From: Rhizobium sp. CG5
Lineage (GTDB): Bacteria > Pseudomonadota > Alphaproteobacteria > Rhizobiales > Rhizobiaceae
Assembly: GCF_023701945.1 (NCBI RefSeq)
Contig: NZ_JABAEF010000019.1
Location: 1 to 64,000, forward strand
Length of the DNA stretch: 64,000 bases
Direction of reading: 5' to 3'
Shown piece by piece: positions 56,081 to 64,000 of the stretch (its first letter is position 1; every line of letters starts with the position of its first letter). The position numbers were made by a program, and so were the translations under genes. Under the pieces are notes generated by a model. That model did no database searches. It was not told the origin of the DNA and saw only the letters and a program-made list of their open reading frames with translations.

Positions 56081-57998
56081 ATGAGGCGAGCTTGGCCATG
56101 TCGTTCTGGCGCAGCACCTGGCTGATCTCGTCCAGGATTGCCGGATCGTCGATCGTGGCCGGCATTTTCCAAGGCATGCCGTCGGCAATCTTCTGCATGG
56201 TGCCGCGCAGGATCTTTCCGGACCGGGTCTTTGGCAGCCGTTCGACCACCATTACCGTCTTGAAGGCAGCAACCGGTCCGATCTCGTCGCGAACCAATTG
56301 CACGATCTCCTTGAAAAGGGCGTTGCTGTCGCGATTGACGTTTTTCTTCAGCACCAGGAAACCGCACGGGATCTGCCCCTTCAGCTCATCCGCAATGCCG
56401 ATCACCGCGCATTCCGCGACATCGGGATGCATGGCGCAAACTTCCTCCATCGCCCCGGTGGACAGCCTGTGCCCGGCGCAGTTGATGATATCGTCCGTGC
56501 GCGCCATGACGAAGACATAACCGTCATCATCCACCATTCCGGCATCCGCCGTCTTGTAATAGCCGGGGAACTCATCGAGGCACGACGCACGAAACCGCGC
56601 GTCGGCGTTCCAGAAGGTCACCAGGCAACCCGGCGGCAACGGCAGCTTGGCAACGATGTTGCCGAGGGTTCCATTGGCCACGGCATGGCCCGAATCGTCC
56701 AGCACCTCGATGGCATAGCCGGGCATCGGCACGCAGGGAGAGCCGTATTTGAGGGGCAGCAGGCCAAGCCCGGCCGGGTTGGCGGCAATCGCCCACCCGG
56801 TTTCGGTCTGCCACCAATGGTCGATGACCGGTACCTGCAGCACCCGCTCTGCCCATTTGATCGTTTCGGGATCCGCCCGCTCGCCAGCCAGAAACAGGGC
56901 GCGCAGGCCGGACAGGTCGTATCGTTGCACATGCTCGCCCTCCGGATCCTCGCGGCGGATCGCCCGGAAGGCCGTCGGAGCGGTGAACAGCACCTTGACG
57001 TCATAATCGGACACCACGCGCCAGAAGGTGCCGGCATCCGGCGTGCCGATCGGCTTTCCTTCGAAGATCACCGTGGCATTGCCGGCCAGCAGGGGGGCGT
57101 AGACGATGTAGGAATGGCCGACGACCCAGCCGATGTCCGATGCCGCCCAGAACACCTCCCCGGGCTTGACCCCGTAAATATTCTCCATCGTCCAGTTGAG
57201 CGCGACCATATGGCCGCCATTGTCCCGGACCACGCCCTTGGGCTGGCCCGTGGTGCCGGACGTGTAGAGAATGTAGAGCGGATCGGTGGATTGCACCGGC
57301 ACACAGGGAACGGAGGTTCCGTTGACCTTTTCCACCTCGACGGCATGGGCGAGATCGACATCGCCATGCTCGTAGCGCAGCGGTGCGTGCAGCTGATCCC
57401 TCTGCAGGATGAAGCAATATTCCGGCTTGACGGTAGCCATGTCGATCGCGTGATCGAGCAGCGGCTTGTAGGGCACGACCCGGCCCGGTTCCAGACCGCA
57501 GCTGGCACAGATCACCACCTTGGCCTGACAATCGTCGATGCGGGTGGCAAGCTCATGGGCCGCAAACCCGCCGAACACCACGGAATGCACCGCACCGAGA
57601 CGGGCACAGGCCAGCATTGAGAACACCGCCTCCGGAATCATCGGCATGTAGATGACCACACGGTCGCCCTTGGCCACGCCATGGTTCTTCAGAACCGCGG
57701 CAATGGCCTCGACCTCCGTCAATGCCGCGTTGTAGCTGAACCTCTGCTTGGCGCCTGTGACCGGGCTATCGTAGATGATGGCGACCTCGTCGCCCCGTCC
57801 GGCTTGCACATGGCGATCGAGGCAATTGTGACAGGTATTCGTCTCGCCGCCCGCAAACCAGCGCCCATATTCGCCTTGGTTAGGATCGAACACGGTGTCG
57901 AACGGCCGCGACCAGTCGAGCTTTTCCGCCGCCGCTCGCCAGAAACGTTCCGGGTCCTCTTTCCAGGATTGATAGACGTCAAAATATTGGCTTTCCAT
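56079..57998 (-). CDS. prpE: Propionyl-CoA synthetase
   Basis: A 639-residue AMP-forming acyl-CoA ligase, closer to PrpE than to Acs: an N-terminus YFDVYQSWKEDPERFWRAAA, the ATP loop YTSGTTGQPKG, DHWWQTETGW, GYYKTADAGM, and the regulatory Lys (~595) in PKTRSGKILRG. The tail WKMPATIDDPAILDEI is typical of PrpE. It activates propionate. GGGAGGG lies four bases before the ATG. It is convergent with trcR. Confidence 0.92.
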   Translation of the reverse strand: MESQYFDVYQSWKEDPERFWRAAAEKLDWSRPFDTVFDPNQGEYGRWFAGGETNTCHNCLDRHVQAGRGDEVAIIYDSPVTGAKQRFSYNAALTEVEAIAAVLKNHGVAKGDRVVIYMPMIPEAVFSMLACARLGAVHSVVFGGFAAHELATRIDDCQAKVVICASCGLEPGRVVPYKPLLDHAIDMATVKPEYCFILQRDQLHAPLRYEHGDVDLAHAVEVEKVNGTSVPCVPVQSTDPLYILYTSGTTGQPKGVVRDNGGHMVALNWTMENIYGVKPGEVFWAASDIGWVVGHSYIVYAPLLAGNATVIFEGKPIGTPDAGTFWRVVSDYDVKVLFTAPTAFRAIRREDPEGEHVQRYDLSGLRALFLAGERADPETIKWAERVLQVPVIDHWWQTETGWAIAANPAGLGLLPLKYGSPCVPMPGYAIEVLDDSGHAVANGTLGNIVAKLPLPPGCLVTFWNADARFRASCLDEFPGYYKTADAGMVDDDGYVFVMARTDDIINCAGHRLSTGAMEEVCAMHPDVAECAVIGIADELKGQIPCGFLVLKKNVNRDSNALFKEIVQLVRDEIGPVAAFKTVMVVERLPKTRSGKILRGTMQKIADGMPWKMPATIDDPAILDEISQVLRQNDMAKLAS

Positions 57999-58158
57999 TG
58001 GCACCCTCCCAAGCAACGCAAGACCATTTCTGTCCGCGATCATAAGGGAGAGTGCCATTTCATGGATACCCAGACGAAAGCGGTATCACCAAGTGCTGCG
58101 ACATTTTGACCTGATGGGAGCCCACGCTCGTGCCCGCCGAAGCCCAGCACCGGTGTCG

Positions 58159-58818
58159 TCAGCGCGTTCCGAAGATGGCCGATCCGACCCGCACACTGGT
58201 CGCGCCGAAGGCGATGGCCGTCTCGAAATCGCCGGACATGCCCATGGACAGACGCGACAGGCCACACTCGCTTGCCAGCTTGGCCAGAAGTGCAAAATGC
58301 GGCCCAGGATTTTCGTCAGCCGGCGGGATGCACATCAGGCCTTCGACGTTAAGACCAAGCTCGTCGCGGCACAGCGCCACAAAAGCAACCGTATCATCGG
58401 GAGCGATGCCGGCCTTTTGCGGCTCAAGGCCGGTATTGACCTGGACGTAGCAGGCCAGGGCGCGGCCCTGCCGCTTCATCTCAGCAGACAGCGCCCGGGC
58501 AATCTTTTCGCGGTCGACCGTTTCGATGACATCAAAGAGCGCCACCGCATCGGCGGCCTTGTTGGACTGCAAGGGGCCGATCAGGTGCAATTCAAGATCG
58601 GGCGTCGCGGATTTCAGCAGCGGCCATTTGCCCTGCGCCTCCTGCACCCGGTTCTCGCCGAACACACGCTGGCCGGCAATGATGACGGGCCGGATCGCAT
58701 CGGCTTCGAACGTCTTGGACACCGCAACCAGTTGCACGGCCAGAGCCTCGCGTTTCGCCTGGCGCGTCGCCTCGGCAATCCGTCCCTTGACCTCGTCCAG
58801 TCTCTCTTCAATCGTCAT
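58159..58818 (-). CDS. YggS/PLPHP pyridoxal-phosphate-binding protein
   Basis: A 219-residue alanine-racemase-N-fold protein (YggS/PROSC) that keeps PLP and amino-acid pools in balance. The PLP Lys is K35 in VAVSKTF; other marks are FGENRVQEAQ, LHLIGPLQSNK, and the C-terminal LSMGMSGDFETAIAFGATSV and VRVGSAIFG. It has no known enzymatic reaction. It is divergent from leuS. A pyridoxal kinase in this window acts on the same cofactor but is not linked. Confidence 0.95.
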   Translation of the reverse strand: MTIEERLDEVKGRIAEATRQAKREALAVQLVAVSKTFEADAIRPVIIAGQRVFGENRVQEAQGKWPLLKSATPDLELHLIGPLQSNKAADAVALFDVIETVDREKIARALSAEMKRQGRALACYVQVNTGLEPQKAGIAPDDTVAFVALCRDELGLNVEGLMCIPPADENPGPHFALLAKLASECGLSRLSMGMSGDFETAIAFGATSVRVGSAIFGTR

Positions 58819-58994
58819 CGTGCCATCCCGTCATTCAACAGCCTCATTTACGGGAAGAGATACAAACACGGCAAGAGCGGAACGGGTGACCTGGCCGCTC
58901 AAACTCGCCATAAGAGCCTCAAAAACTTGACGCTTGCCCTGTTTCATGGTGAAGGTCACGGCCAAATTCTCCTTTTTCCCGGAATAGCAGACAG

Positions 58995-61625
58995 ATGAGC
59001 ACCGAACGTTACAATCCGCGTGATGCCGAACCCCGTTGGCAGTCCAAATGGGCGGACGAGTCCGTCTTCACCACCGACAATGACGACCCGCGCGAAAAAT
59101 ATTACGTGCTCGAAATGTTCCCTTATCCATCCGGGCGCATTCACATGGGCCATGTGCGCAATTATGCGATGGGCGATGTCGTTGCCCGCTACAAGCGGGC
59201 CCGCGGCTACAATGTGCTGCATCCCATGGGCTGGGACGCCTTCGGCATGCCGGCCGAAAATGCTGCCATGCAGAACAATGTCCATCCCAAGGACTGGACC
59301 TACCAGAACATTGCCACCATGCGCAGCCAGCTGAAGTCGATGGGCCTGTCGCTGGACTGGTCGCGCGAATTCGCCACCTGCGACGTCGACTATTACCATC
59401 GCCAGCAGCATCTTTTCCTCGACATGATGGAAAAGGGCCTGGTCTATCGCAAGCAGTCCAAGGTCAACTGGGATCCGGTCGACCATACGGTGCTGGCCAA
59501 TGAACAGGTTATCGACAGCCGCGGCTGGCGCTCCGGCGCTGTCGTGGAACAGCGCGAGTTGACCCAATGGTTCTTCAAGATCACCGACTACAGCCAGGAT
59601 CTGCTCGACGCCCTCGACACGCTCGACCATTGGCCGGAAAAAGTCCGGCTGATGCAGAAGAACTGGATCGGCCGCTCGGAAGGCCTGGTCCTGCGCTGGG
59701 AGATCGTGCCGTCCAGCCAGAGCGCCGGCTTCTCGGAAGTGACGGTTTACACGACTCGTCCCGATACCTTGTTTGGCGCCTCCTTCCTGGCCATTGCCGC
59801 CGATCATCCGCTGGCGAAAATGGTCTCGGAGAGCAATACCGAGATCGCGGCCTTCTGCGAAGACACCCGTCGCGCCGGAACGTCGCTGGCAGCGCTCGAG
59901 ACGGCCGAAAAGAAGGGCATCGACACCGGCATCCGCGTTCGCCATCCCTTTGATCCCTCCTGGGAATTGCCGGTCTATGTCGCCAATTTCGTCCTGATGG
60001 ATTATGGCACGGGCGCCATTTTCGGCTGCCCGTCCGGTGATCAGCGCGACCTGGATTTCGCCCGCAAATACGACCTCCCGGTCGTCCCCGTAGTCATGCC
60101 GAGGGATGGCGACGCAGCAAACTTTACAGTTGGCGACACCGCCTATGACGGCGATGGCGTGATGATCAATTCGCGCTTCCTGGACGGATTGACGACCGAC
60201 GAGGCCTTCACGGCCGTGGCCGACAGGTTGTCGGCGACCAATCTCGGCAATGCACCGCAAGGCGAGCGCAAGGTGAATTTCCGCCTGCGCGACTGGGGCA
60301 TTTCGCGCCAGCGCTACTGGGGCTGCCCGATCCCGGTGATCCATTGCGAGGATTGCGGTGTGGTCCCCGTCCCCAAGGCCGACCTTCCCGTCAAGCTGCC
60401 CGACGACGTCACCTTCGACGTGCCCGGCAATCCGCTCGACCGTCACCCGACCTGGCGCCACGTGGCCTGCCCGCAATGCGGCAAGGACGCCCGGCGCGAG
60501 ACGGACACCATGGACACGTTCGTCGATTCCAGCTGGTACTACGCCCGTTTCACGGCCCCTTGGGAGGATAACCCGACCAATCCGGCCGTCGCCGATCACT
60601 GGCTGCCGGTCGATCAATATATCGGCGGTATCGAGCACGCCATCCTGCACCTGCTCTATTCGCGCTTCTTCACCCGCGCCATGCGCGAGACCGGCCATGT
60701 CAATCTGAGCGAACCCTTCAAGGGCCTCTTCACCCAGGGCATGGTCGTGCACGAGACCTACCGTCTCGGCGAAGGCGCCAATGGCCAGTGGGTGGCGCCG
60801 GCCGATATCCGCATCGACGAGACCGACGGCGCCCGTCGCGCCACCATGCTCTCGACGGGCGACGAGGTGACCATCGGCTCGATCGAAAAGATGTCGAAGT
60901 CGAAGAAGAATGTCGTCGATCCGGACGATATCATTGCCTCCTACGGCGCCGACACGGCACGGTTTTTCGTCCTGTCGGATTCACCCCCCGAACGCGACGT
61001 CATCTGGTCGGAATCCGGTGTGGAAGGCGCGCACCGTTTCGTTCAGCGCGTCTGGCGGCTGATATCGGAGGCGGCGCCCGTTCTGAGGAATGTCCGCGGG
61101 AATCCGGCTAAGGAAGGCGAGGGGCTTGCTGTTTCGCAGGTCGCCCACCGAACCCTGAAGGCTGTCCAGGGCGACCTGGACAAGCTTGCCTTCAACAAGG
61201 CGGTGGCGCGCATCTACGAACTGGTCAACGCCCTGGCGGCTCCCCTATCGCGCGTGTCAGCCGGCTCCGCGGATCCGGCCTTTGTCGCGGCCGTGAGGAA
61301 TGCAGCGGAAATCTTGATCCAACTGTTTGCCCCGATGACACCGCATCTGGCCGAAGAATGCTGGGCCGTGCTCGGCAATCAAGGTCTTGCGGCCACCGCG
61401 CCCTGGCCGACATTCGATGCCGATCTGGTGGCGGAAAACGAGATCCTGCTTCCCGTACAAATCAACGGAAAGAAGCGTGCTGAATTGACAATCGGGCGCG
61501 ATGCAGATCAAAATACCGTCGAAGCGGCAGCACTCGCACTCGACGCCGTCAAGACTGCCTTGAACGGGCAGGTTCCGAAAAAGATCATCGTGGTCCCGCA
61601 GAGGATTGTGAACATTGTCATCTAA
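58995..61625 (+). CDS. leuS: Leucyl-tRNA synthetase
   Basis: An 876-residue class I synthetase. The HIGH-type motif is PYPSGRIHMGH (~44-54), KMSKS is at ~632-636 (EKMSKSKKNVVDP), and the CP1 editing domain (~225-425) includes YTTRPDTLFGASF and the threonine-rich editing pocket. The C-terminal anticodon and LeuS-specific domains are present (PVQINGKKRAELTI, KKIIVVPQRIVNIVI). It is the first gene of a leuS-lptE-holA block, overlapping lptE by 11 bp. Confidence 0.98.
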   Translation: MSTERYNPRDAEPRWQSKWADESVFTTDNDDPREKYYVLEMFPYPSGRIHMGHVRNYAMGDVVARYKRARGYNVLHPMGWDAFGMPAENAAMQNNVHPKDWTYQNIATMRSQLKSMGLSLDWSREFATCDVDYYHRQQHLFLDMMEKGLVYRKQSKVNWDPVDHTVLANEQVIDSRGWRSGAVVEQRELTQWFFKITDYSQDLLDALDTLDHWPEKVRLMQKNWIGRSEGLVLRWEIVPSSQSAGFSEVTVYTTRPDTLFGASFLAIAADHPLAKMVSESNTEIAAFCEDTRRAGTSLAALETAEKKGIDTGIRVRHPFDPSWELPVYVANFVLMDYGTGAIFGCPSGDQRDLDFARKYDLPVVPVVMPRDGDAANFTVGDTAYDGDGVMINSRFLDGLTTDEAFTAVADRLSATNLGNAPQGERKVNFRLRDWGISRQRYWGCPIPVIHCEDCGVVPVPKADLPVKLPDDVTFDVPGNPLDRHPTWRHVACPQCGKDARRETDTMDTFVDSSWYYARFTAPWEDNPTNPAVADHWLPVDQYIGGIEHAILHLLYSRFFTRAMRETGHVNLSEPFKGLFTQGMVVHETYRLGEGANGQWVAPADIRIDETDGARRATMLSTGDEVTIGSIEKMSKSKKNVVDPDDIIASYGADTARFFVLSDSPPERDVIWSESGVEGAHRFVQRVWRLISEAAPVLRNVRGNPAKEGEGLAVSQVAHRTLKAVQGDLDKLAFNKAVARIYELVNALAAPLSRVSAGSADPAFVAAVRNAAEILIQLFAPMTPHLAEECWAVLGNQGLAATAPWPTFDADLVAENEILLPVQINGKKRAELTIGRDADQNTVEAAALALDAVKTALNGQVPKKIIVVPQRIVNIVI

Positions 61626-62136
61626 TCCTTTTGCTGTCATGGCCGGCCGGTTCAGGCTTATCGCTTTGTTGGGACTGCTCGGCCTCGTTGCCGGCTGCCA
61701 GGTTCGTCCGCTGTATGACGAGGCATCCGGCACGCAGAAGAGCCTTGGCTCGATCGCTTTTTCCGCATCCGACAACCGCGTCGAGCAGGAAGTTCGCAAC
61801 CATTTGATCTTCCTGGTGGCCGGCGGGGCAGGGGAACCGAGCGCACCGGACTACACGGTCGATCTGACCGTCAAGTCGGAAGCGATCGGCGTGCTGCTGG
61901 AGCAGTCTTCCGATACGCCGAGAGCGGGCCGTGTGGTCGTCAGTGCCGATTATACGCTGAGCCGCACCAAGGACGGCACGGTGCTGCGCATGGCCCATCG
62001 TCAGTCCGTCGCCCTGGTGGATTATCCGGAACAGGAATTTGCCAAGCTGCGCGCCATCCGCGATGCCGAGAACCGCGCGGCCCGCGAACTAGCCGAACTG
62101 ATCCGTGCCGACCTTGCAGCGGCCCTGAGCCGTTGA
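61615..62136 (+). CDS. lptE: LPS-assembly lipoprotein LptE-like
   Basis: A 173-residue outer-membrane lipoprotein. A signal peptide with lipobox LVAGC precedes RPLYDEASGT, the signature of the alphaproteobacterial LptE (DUF/RlpB-like) group that plugs LptD for lipopolysaccharide export. I start it at a TTG inside the end of leuS because GAGGA lies eight bases upstream; an ATG at 61639 would still keep the signal peptide. The placement between leuS and holA is the conserved order for leuS-lptE-holA seen in many Gram-negatives. Confidence 0.85.
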   Translation: MSSNPFAVMAGRFRLIALLGLLGLVAGCQVRPLYDEASGTQKSLGSIAFSASDNRVEQEVRNHLIFLVAGGAGEPSAPDYTVDLTVKSEAIGVLLEQSSDTPRAGRVVVSADYTLSRTKDGTVLRMAHRQSVALVDYPEQEFAKLRAIRDAENRAARELAELIRADLAAALSR

Positions 62137-62149
62137 GGCGGCTTGAAGC

Positions 62150-63190
62150 ATGAGCGAAATCAAATCCCACGAATTTGATGCGTTCCTGCAGAAATCGGTC
62201 AAGCACTATCGCCTCTTCGTGCTGTACGGCCCCGACCATGGCCTAGTGTCGGAGCGGGCAACGGCCATTGCCAAGGCCTCCGGCGTCGATCTTGCCGATC
62301 CCTTCTCCCTGATCAGGCTCGACGGTTCGGACATTCAGGCCGATCCTGGCCGGTTGATCGACGAGATGAACGCCTTCGGGCTGTTTGGCGGCGAGAAACT
62401 CGTCTGGATCCGCGGTGCCAACAATGAGAAGGGGCTGGTCGACGGCCTGCAATATCTGGCCGACCAGCCACCGGAAACCAGCACGCTGATTGTCGAAGCG
62501 GGTGATCTGAAAAAAGGATCGGCAACCCGCAAGATTGCCGAAGCGGCGCGCTCAGTCGCGATCACCGCCTGTTATCCGGACGACGCGAGAGCCCTGAATG
62601 CCCTGGTCGACGCGGAGTTGGCCGCGGCGGGAAAGAGGATCACACCCAGCGCCCGCAAGCTGCTGCTCGAATCGCTGGGCGGTGACCGTATCGCCTCCCG
62701 CAATGAACTCGCCAAACTGCTGCTTTACTGTCTGCACGAGCCGCTGATCGACGACGATCACGTCATCGGCATCATCGGCGATGCCAGCGCCGTCTCCACC
62801 GACGAGGCCGTGGACGCGGTTTTGACCGGTGACGCGCAGGCACTGCTGCATGCCACCCAGAAGATCTCGACGTCGAAGACGCCGATTTTCATGGTGCTGC
62901 AGGGCTGTCTGCGGCAATTCCAGCAATTGGATCTGATGCGCTGCGAGATGGACCAGAAGCGGCTTCAGCCGGCGCAGGTGATGCAGACACTCGGCCGCCA
63001 GGTGCATTTCAAACGCAAGCCGATCGTCGAGCGGGCCTTGCGCAACTGGACCAGCGCGGCGCTGGCGCAGGAAAGCAACCGCCTGCAATCGACCATCCTG
63101 GCCAGCCGCCAGAGGCCGGGCCTGGAAGACAGCCTGGCGCTTCAGACGCTTCTCGCTTTGACATTACAGTCGGCACGGCGCAATCGCTGA
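62150..63190 (+). CDS. holA: DNA polymerase III subunit delta
   Basis: A 346-residue HolA, the clamp-loader subunit that opens the beta clamp. Family segments are YRLFVLYGPDHGLVSERA near the N-terminus, ANNEKGLVDGL, ACYPDDARAL, and ITPSARKLLLESLGGDRIAS (in part), then the C-terminal collar domain. AGGCGG lies upstream of the ATG. It follows lptE by 13 bp and converges on parB. Confidence 0.93.
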   Translation: MSEIKSHEFDAFLQKSVKHYRLFVLYGPDHGLVSERATAIAKASGVDLADPFSLIRLDGSDIQADPGRLIDEMNAFGLFGGEKLVWIRGANNEKGLVDGLQYLADQPPETSTLIVEAGDLKKGSATRKIAEAARSVAITACYPDDARALNALVDAELAAAGKRITPSARKLLLESLGGDRIASRNELAKLLLYCLHEPLIDDDHVIGIIGDASAVSTDEAVDAVLTGDAQALLHATQKISTSKTPIFMVLQGCLRQFQQLDLMRCEMDQKRLQPAQVMQTLGRQVHFKRKPIVERALRNWTSAALAQESNRLQSTILASRQRPGLEDSLALQTLLALTLQSARRNR

Positions 63191-63226
63191 CAGAGTCGAG
63201 ACCCTGCAGGCAAATCCTGTGAAACC

Positions 63227-64000
63227 CTACCGGGCTTCCAGCAGCCGGCAGATCTCTTCAAGCTGCTCAAGAGACTGATAGTTGATCCGCAACTGGCCGC
63301 CGCCACCCTTGTGCGTGATGGCAACGTTCAGCCCCAGACGATCCGACAGGCTGCGCTCCAGGGCGATCGTATCGGAATCCTTGGAAACAGCCCCGGCCGC
63401 CGGCTTGGGGTCGTTCTGCGCCTTGATGCTGTTCTGCGCCATCCGCTCAGCATCGCGCACCGAAAGCCCCTTGGCGGCGATGGTCTTTGCCAGCGGAATG
63501 GGATCCGAGGTGGAGACCAGGGCGCGGGCATGACCGGCCGACAGGCTGCCATCCGCCAGCATGTCGCGGACCTGATCGGGCAGCTTCAACAGACGCAGGC
63601 TGTTGGCCACATGGCTGCGGCTCTTGCCGATGATTTCGCCGAGATCATTCTGGGTATAGCCGTGTTCCGCGATCAGCTGCTCATATCCAAGCGCCTCTTC
63701 GAGCGGATTGAGATCGGCGCGCTGTACGTTCTCGACGATCGCCAGTTCCAGAGCCGTCCGGTCGTCCACGTCCCGCACGATCACCGGGATTTCCACTAAC
63801 CCGGCGAGCTGCGCCGCCCGCCAGCGGCGTTCGCCGGCAATGATTTCATAGCGATCCCGTTCGGTCGGGCGAACGACGACCGGCTGCACGATCCCATGCT
63901 GGCGGATCGAACCGGCCAGTTCCTGAAGAACGCTTTCATCGAAATAGCGGCGCGGATTGCGGGGGTTACGGGCAACGAACTCGATCGGCACGGTGCGGTC
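63227..64000 (-). CDS. parB: Chromosome-partitioning protein ParB (5' end outside window)
   Basis: The last 257 residues of a chromosomal ParB. The window edge cuts the N-terminus. Visible are NPRNPRRYFDE, the CTP-binding GERRWRAAQ and ENVQRADLNPLEEA motifs, and the parS-binding helix-turn-helix (YTQNDLGEIIGKSRSHVANS). The C-terminal dimerisation helix ends the protein. With parA expected just beyond the edge, it segregates newly replicated origins. I see no parS site (GTTTCACGTGAAAC type) in the window. Confidence 0.96.
   Translation of the reverse strand, partial: DRTVPIEFVARNPRNPRRYFDESVLQELAGSIRQHGIVQPVVVRPTERDRYEIIAGERRWRAAQLAGLVEIPVIVRDVDDRTALELAIVENVQRADLNPLEEALGYEQLIAEHGYTQNDLGEIIGKSRSHVANSLRLLKLPDQVRDMLADGSLSAGHARALVSTSDPIPLAKTIAAKGLSVRDAERMAQNSIKAQNDPKPAAGAVSKDSDTIALERSLSDRLGLNVAITHKGGGGQLRINYQSLEQLEEICRLLEAR

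Overview
The window is chromosomal DNA of an alphaproteobacterium of the Rhizobiaceae (Rhizobium/Allorhizobium/Agrobacterium type). The evidence is the cyclic beta-1,2-glucan pair ndvA and ndvB, a 1,152-residue pyruvate carboxylase very close to the Rhizobium etli enzyme, a ~1,590-residue NAD-glutamate dehydrogenase, a TrcR (DUF1013) cell-cycle regulator, and a leuS-lptE-holA block beside chromosomal parB, which implies closeness to the replication origin. GC content is high, coding density is about 90%, and I see no rRNA, tRNA, insertion sequence, phage gene or CRISPR array.

Layout. 1-5.4 kb: an accessory chemotaxis block (receptor C-terminus, cheW, cheR, cheB, an orphan ParA ATPase), facing a soluble receptor-like protein with a CheZ-like motif. 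No cheA or cheY is in view. 5.6-10 kb: a DUF2892 membrane protein, an RND adaptor and an RND pump in one operon. 10.2-14.5 kb: pyruvate carboxylase and a LuxR-type regulator with an acyl-homoserine-lactone-type domain but no synthase nearby. 14.8-16.5 kb: ndvA, the glucan exporter. 16.6-26.3 kb: a basic amino-acid unit. A minus-strand operon (ABC ATPase, binding protein, two permeases, M20 hydrolase) is divergent from a plus-strand set (DDAH-like hydrolase, TetR regulator, AruH-like arginine transaminase, AruI-like guanidino-oxopentanoate decarboxylase, XRE-cupin regulator). 26.6-35.1 kb: ndvB, the giant glucan synthase. 35.2-45.8 kb: an MFS carrier, NAD-glutamate dehydrogenase, pyridoxal kinase, beta-carbonic anhydrase, a diguanylate cyclase and a lytic transglycosylase. 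46-50.3 kb: asd, a PAP2 phosphatase, leuB and leuD. 50.5-53 kb: small genes including a CitE-like lyase, DUF1737, a GlcG/HbpS protein and a zincin-type peptidase. 53.1-58.8 kb: acs and prpE on either side of trcR, then a YggS-type PLP protein. 59-64 kb: leuS, lptE, holA and truncated parB.

Most of the window is core rhizobial metabolism: anaplerosis, leucine and aspartate-family synthesis, acetate and propionate activation, and periplasmic glucan. The two parts that look like self-contained and less familiar systems are the arginine or methylarginine uptake and transamination cluster set between ndvA and ndvB, and the CheA-less chemotaxis block with its ParA ATPase and divergent CheZ-like, receptor-like protein.
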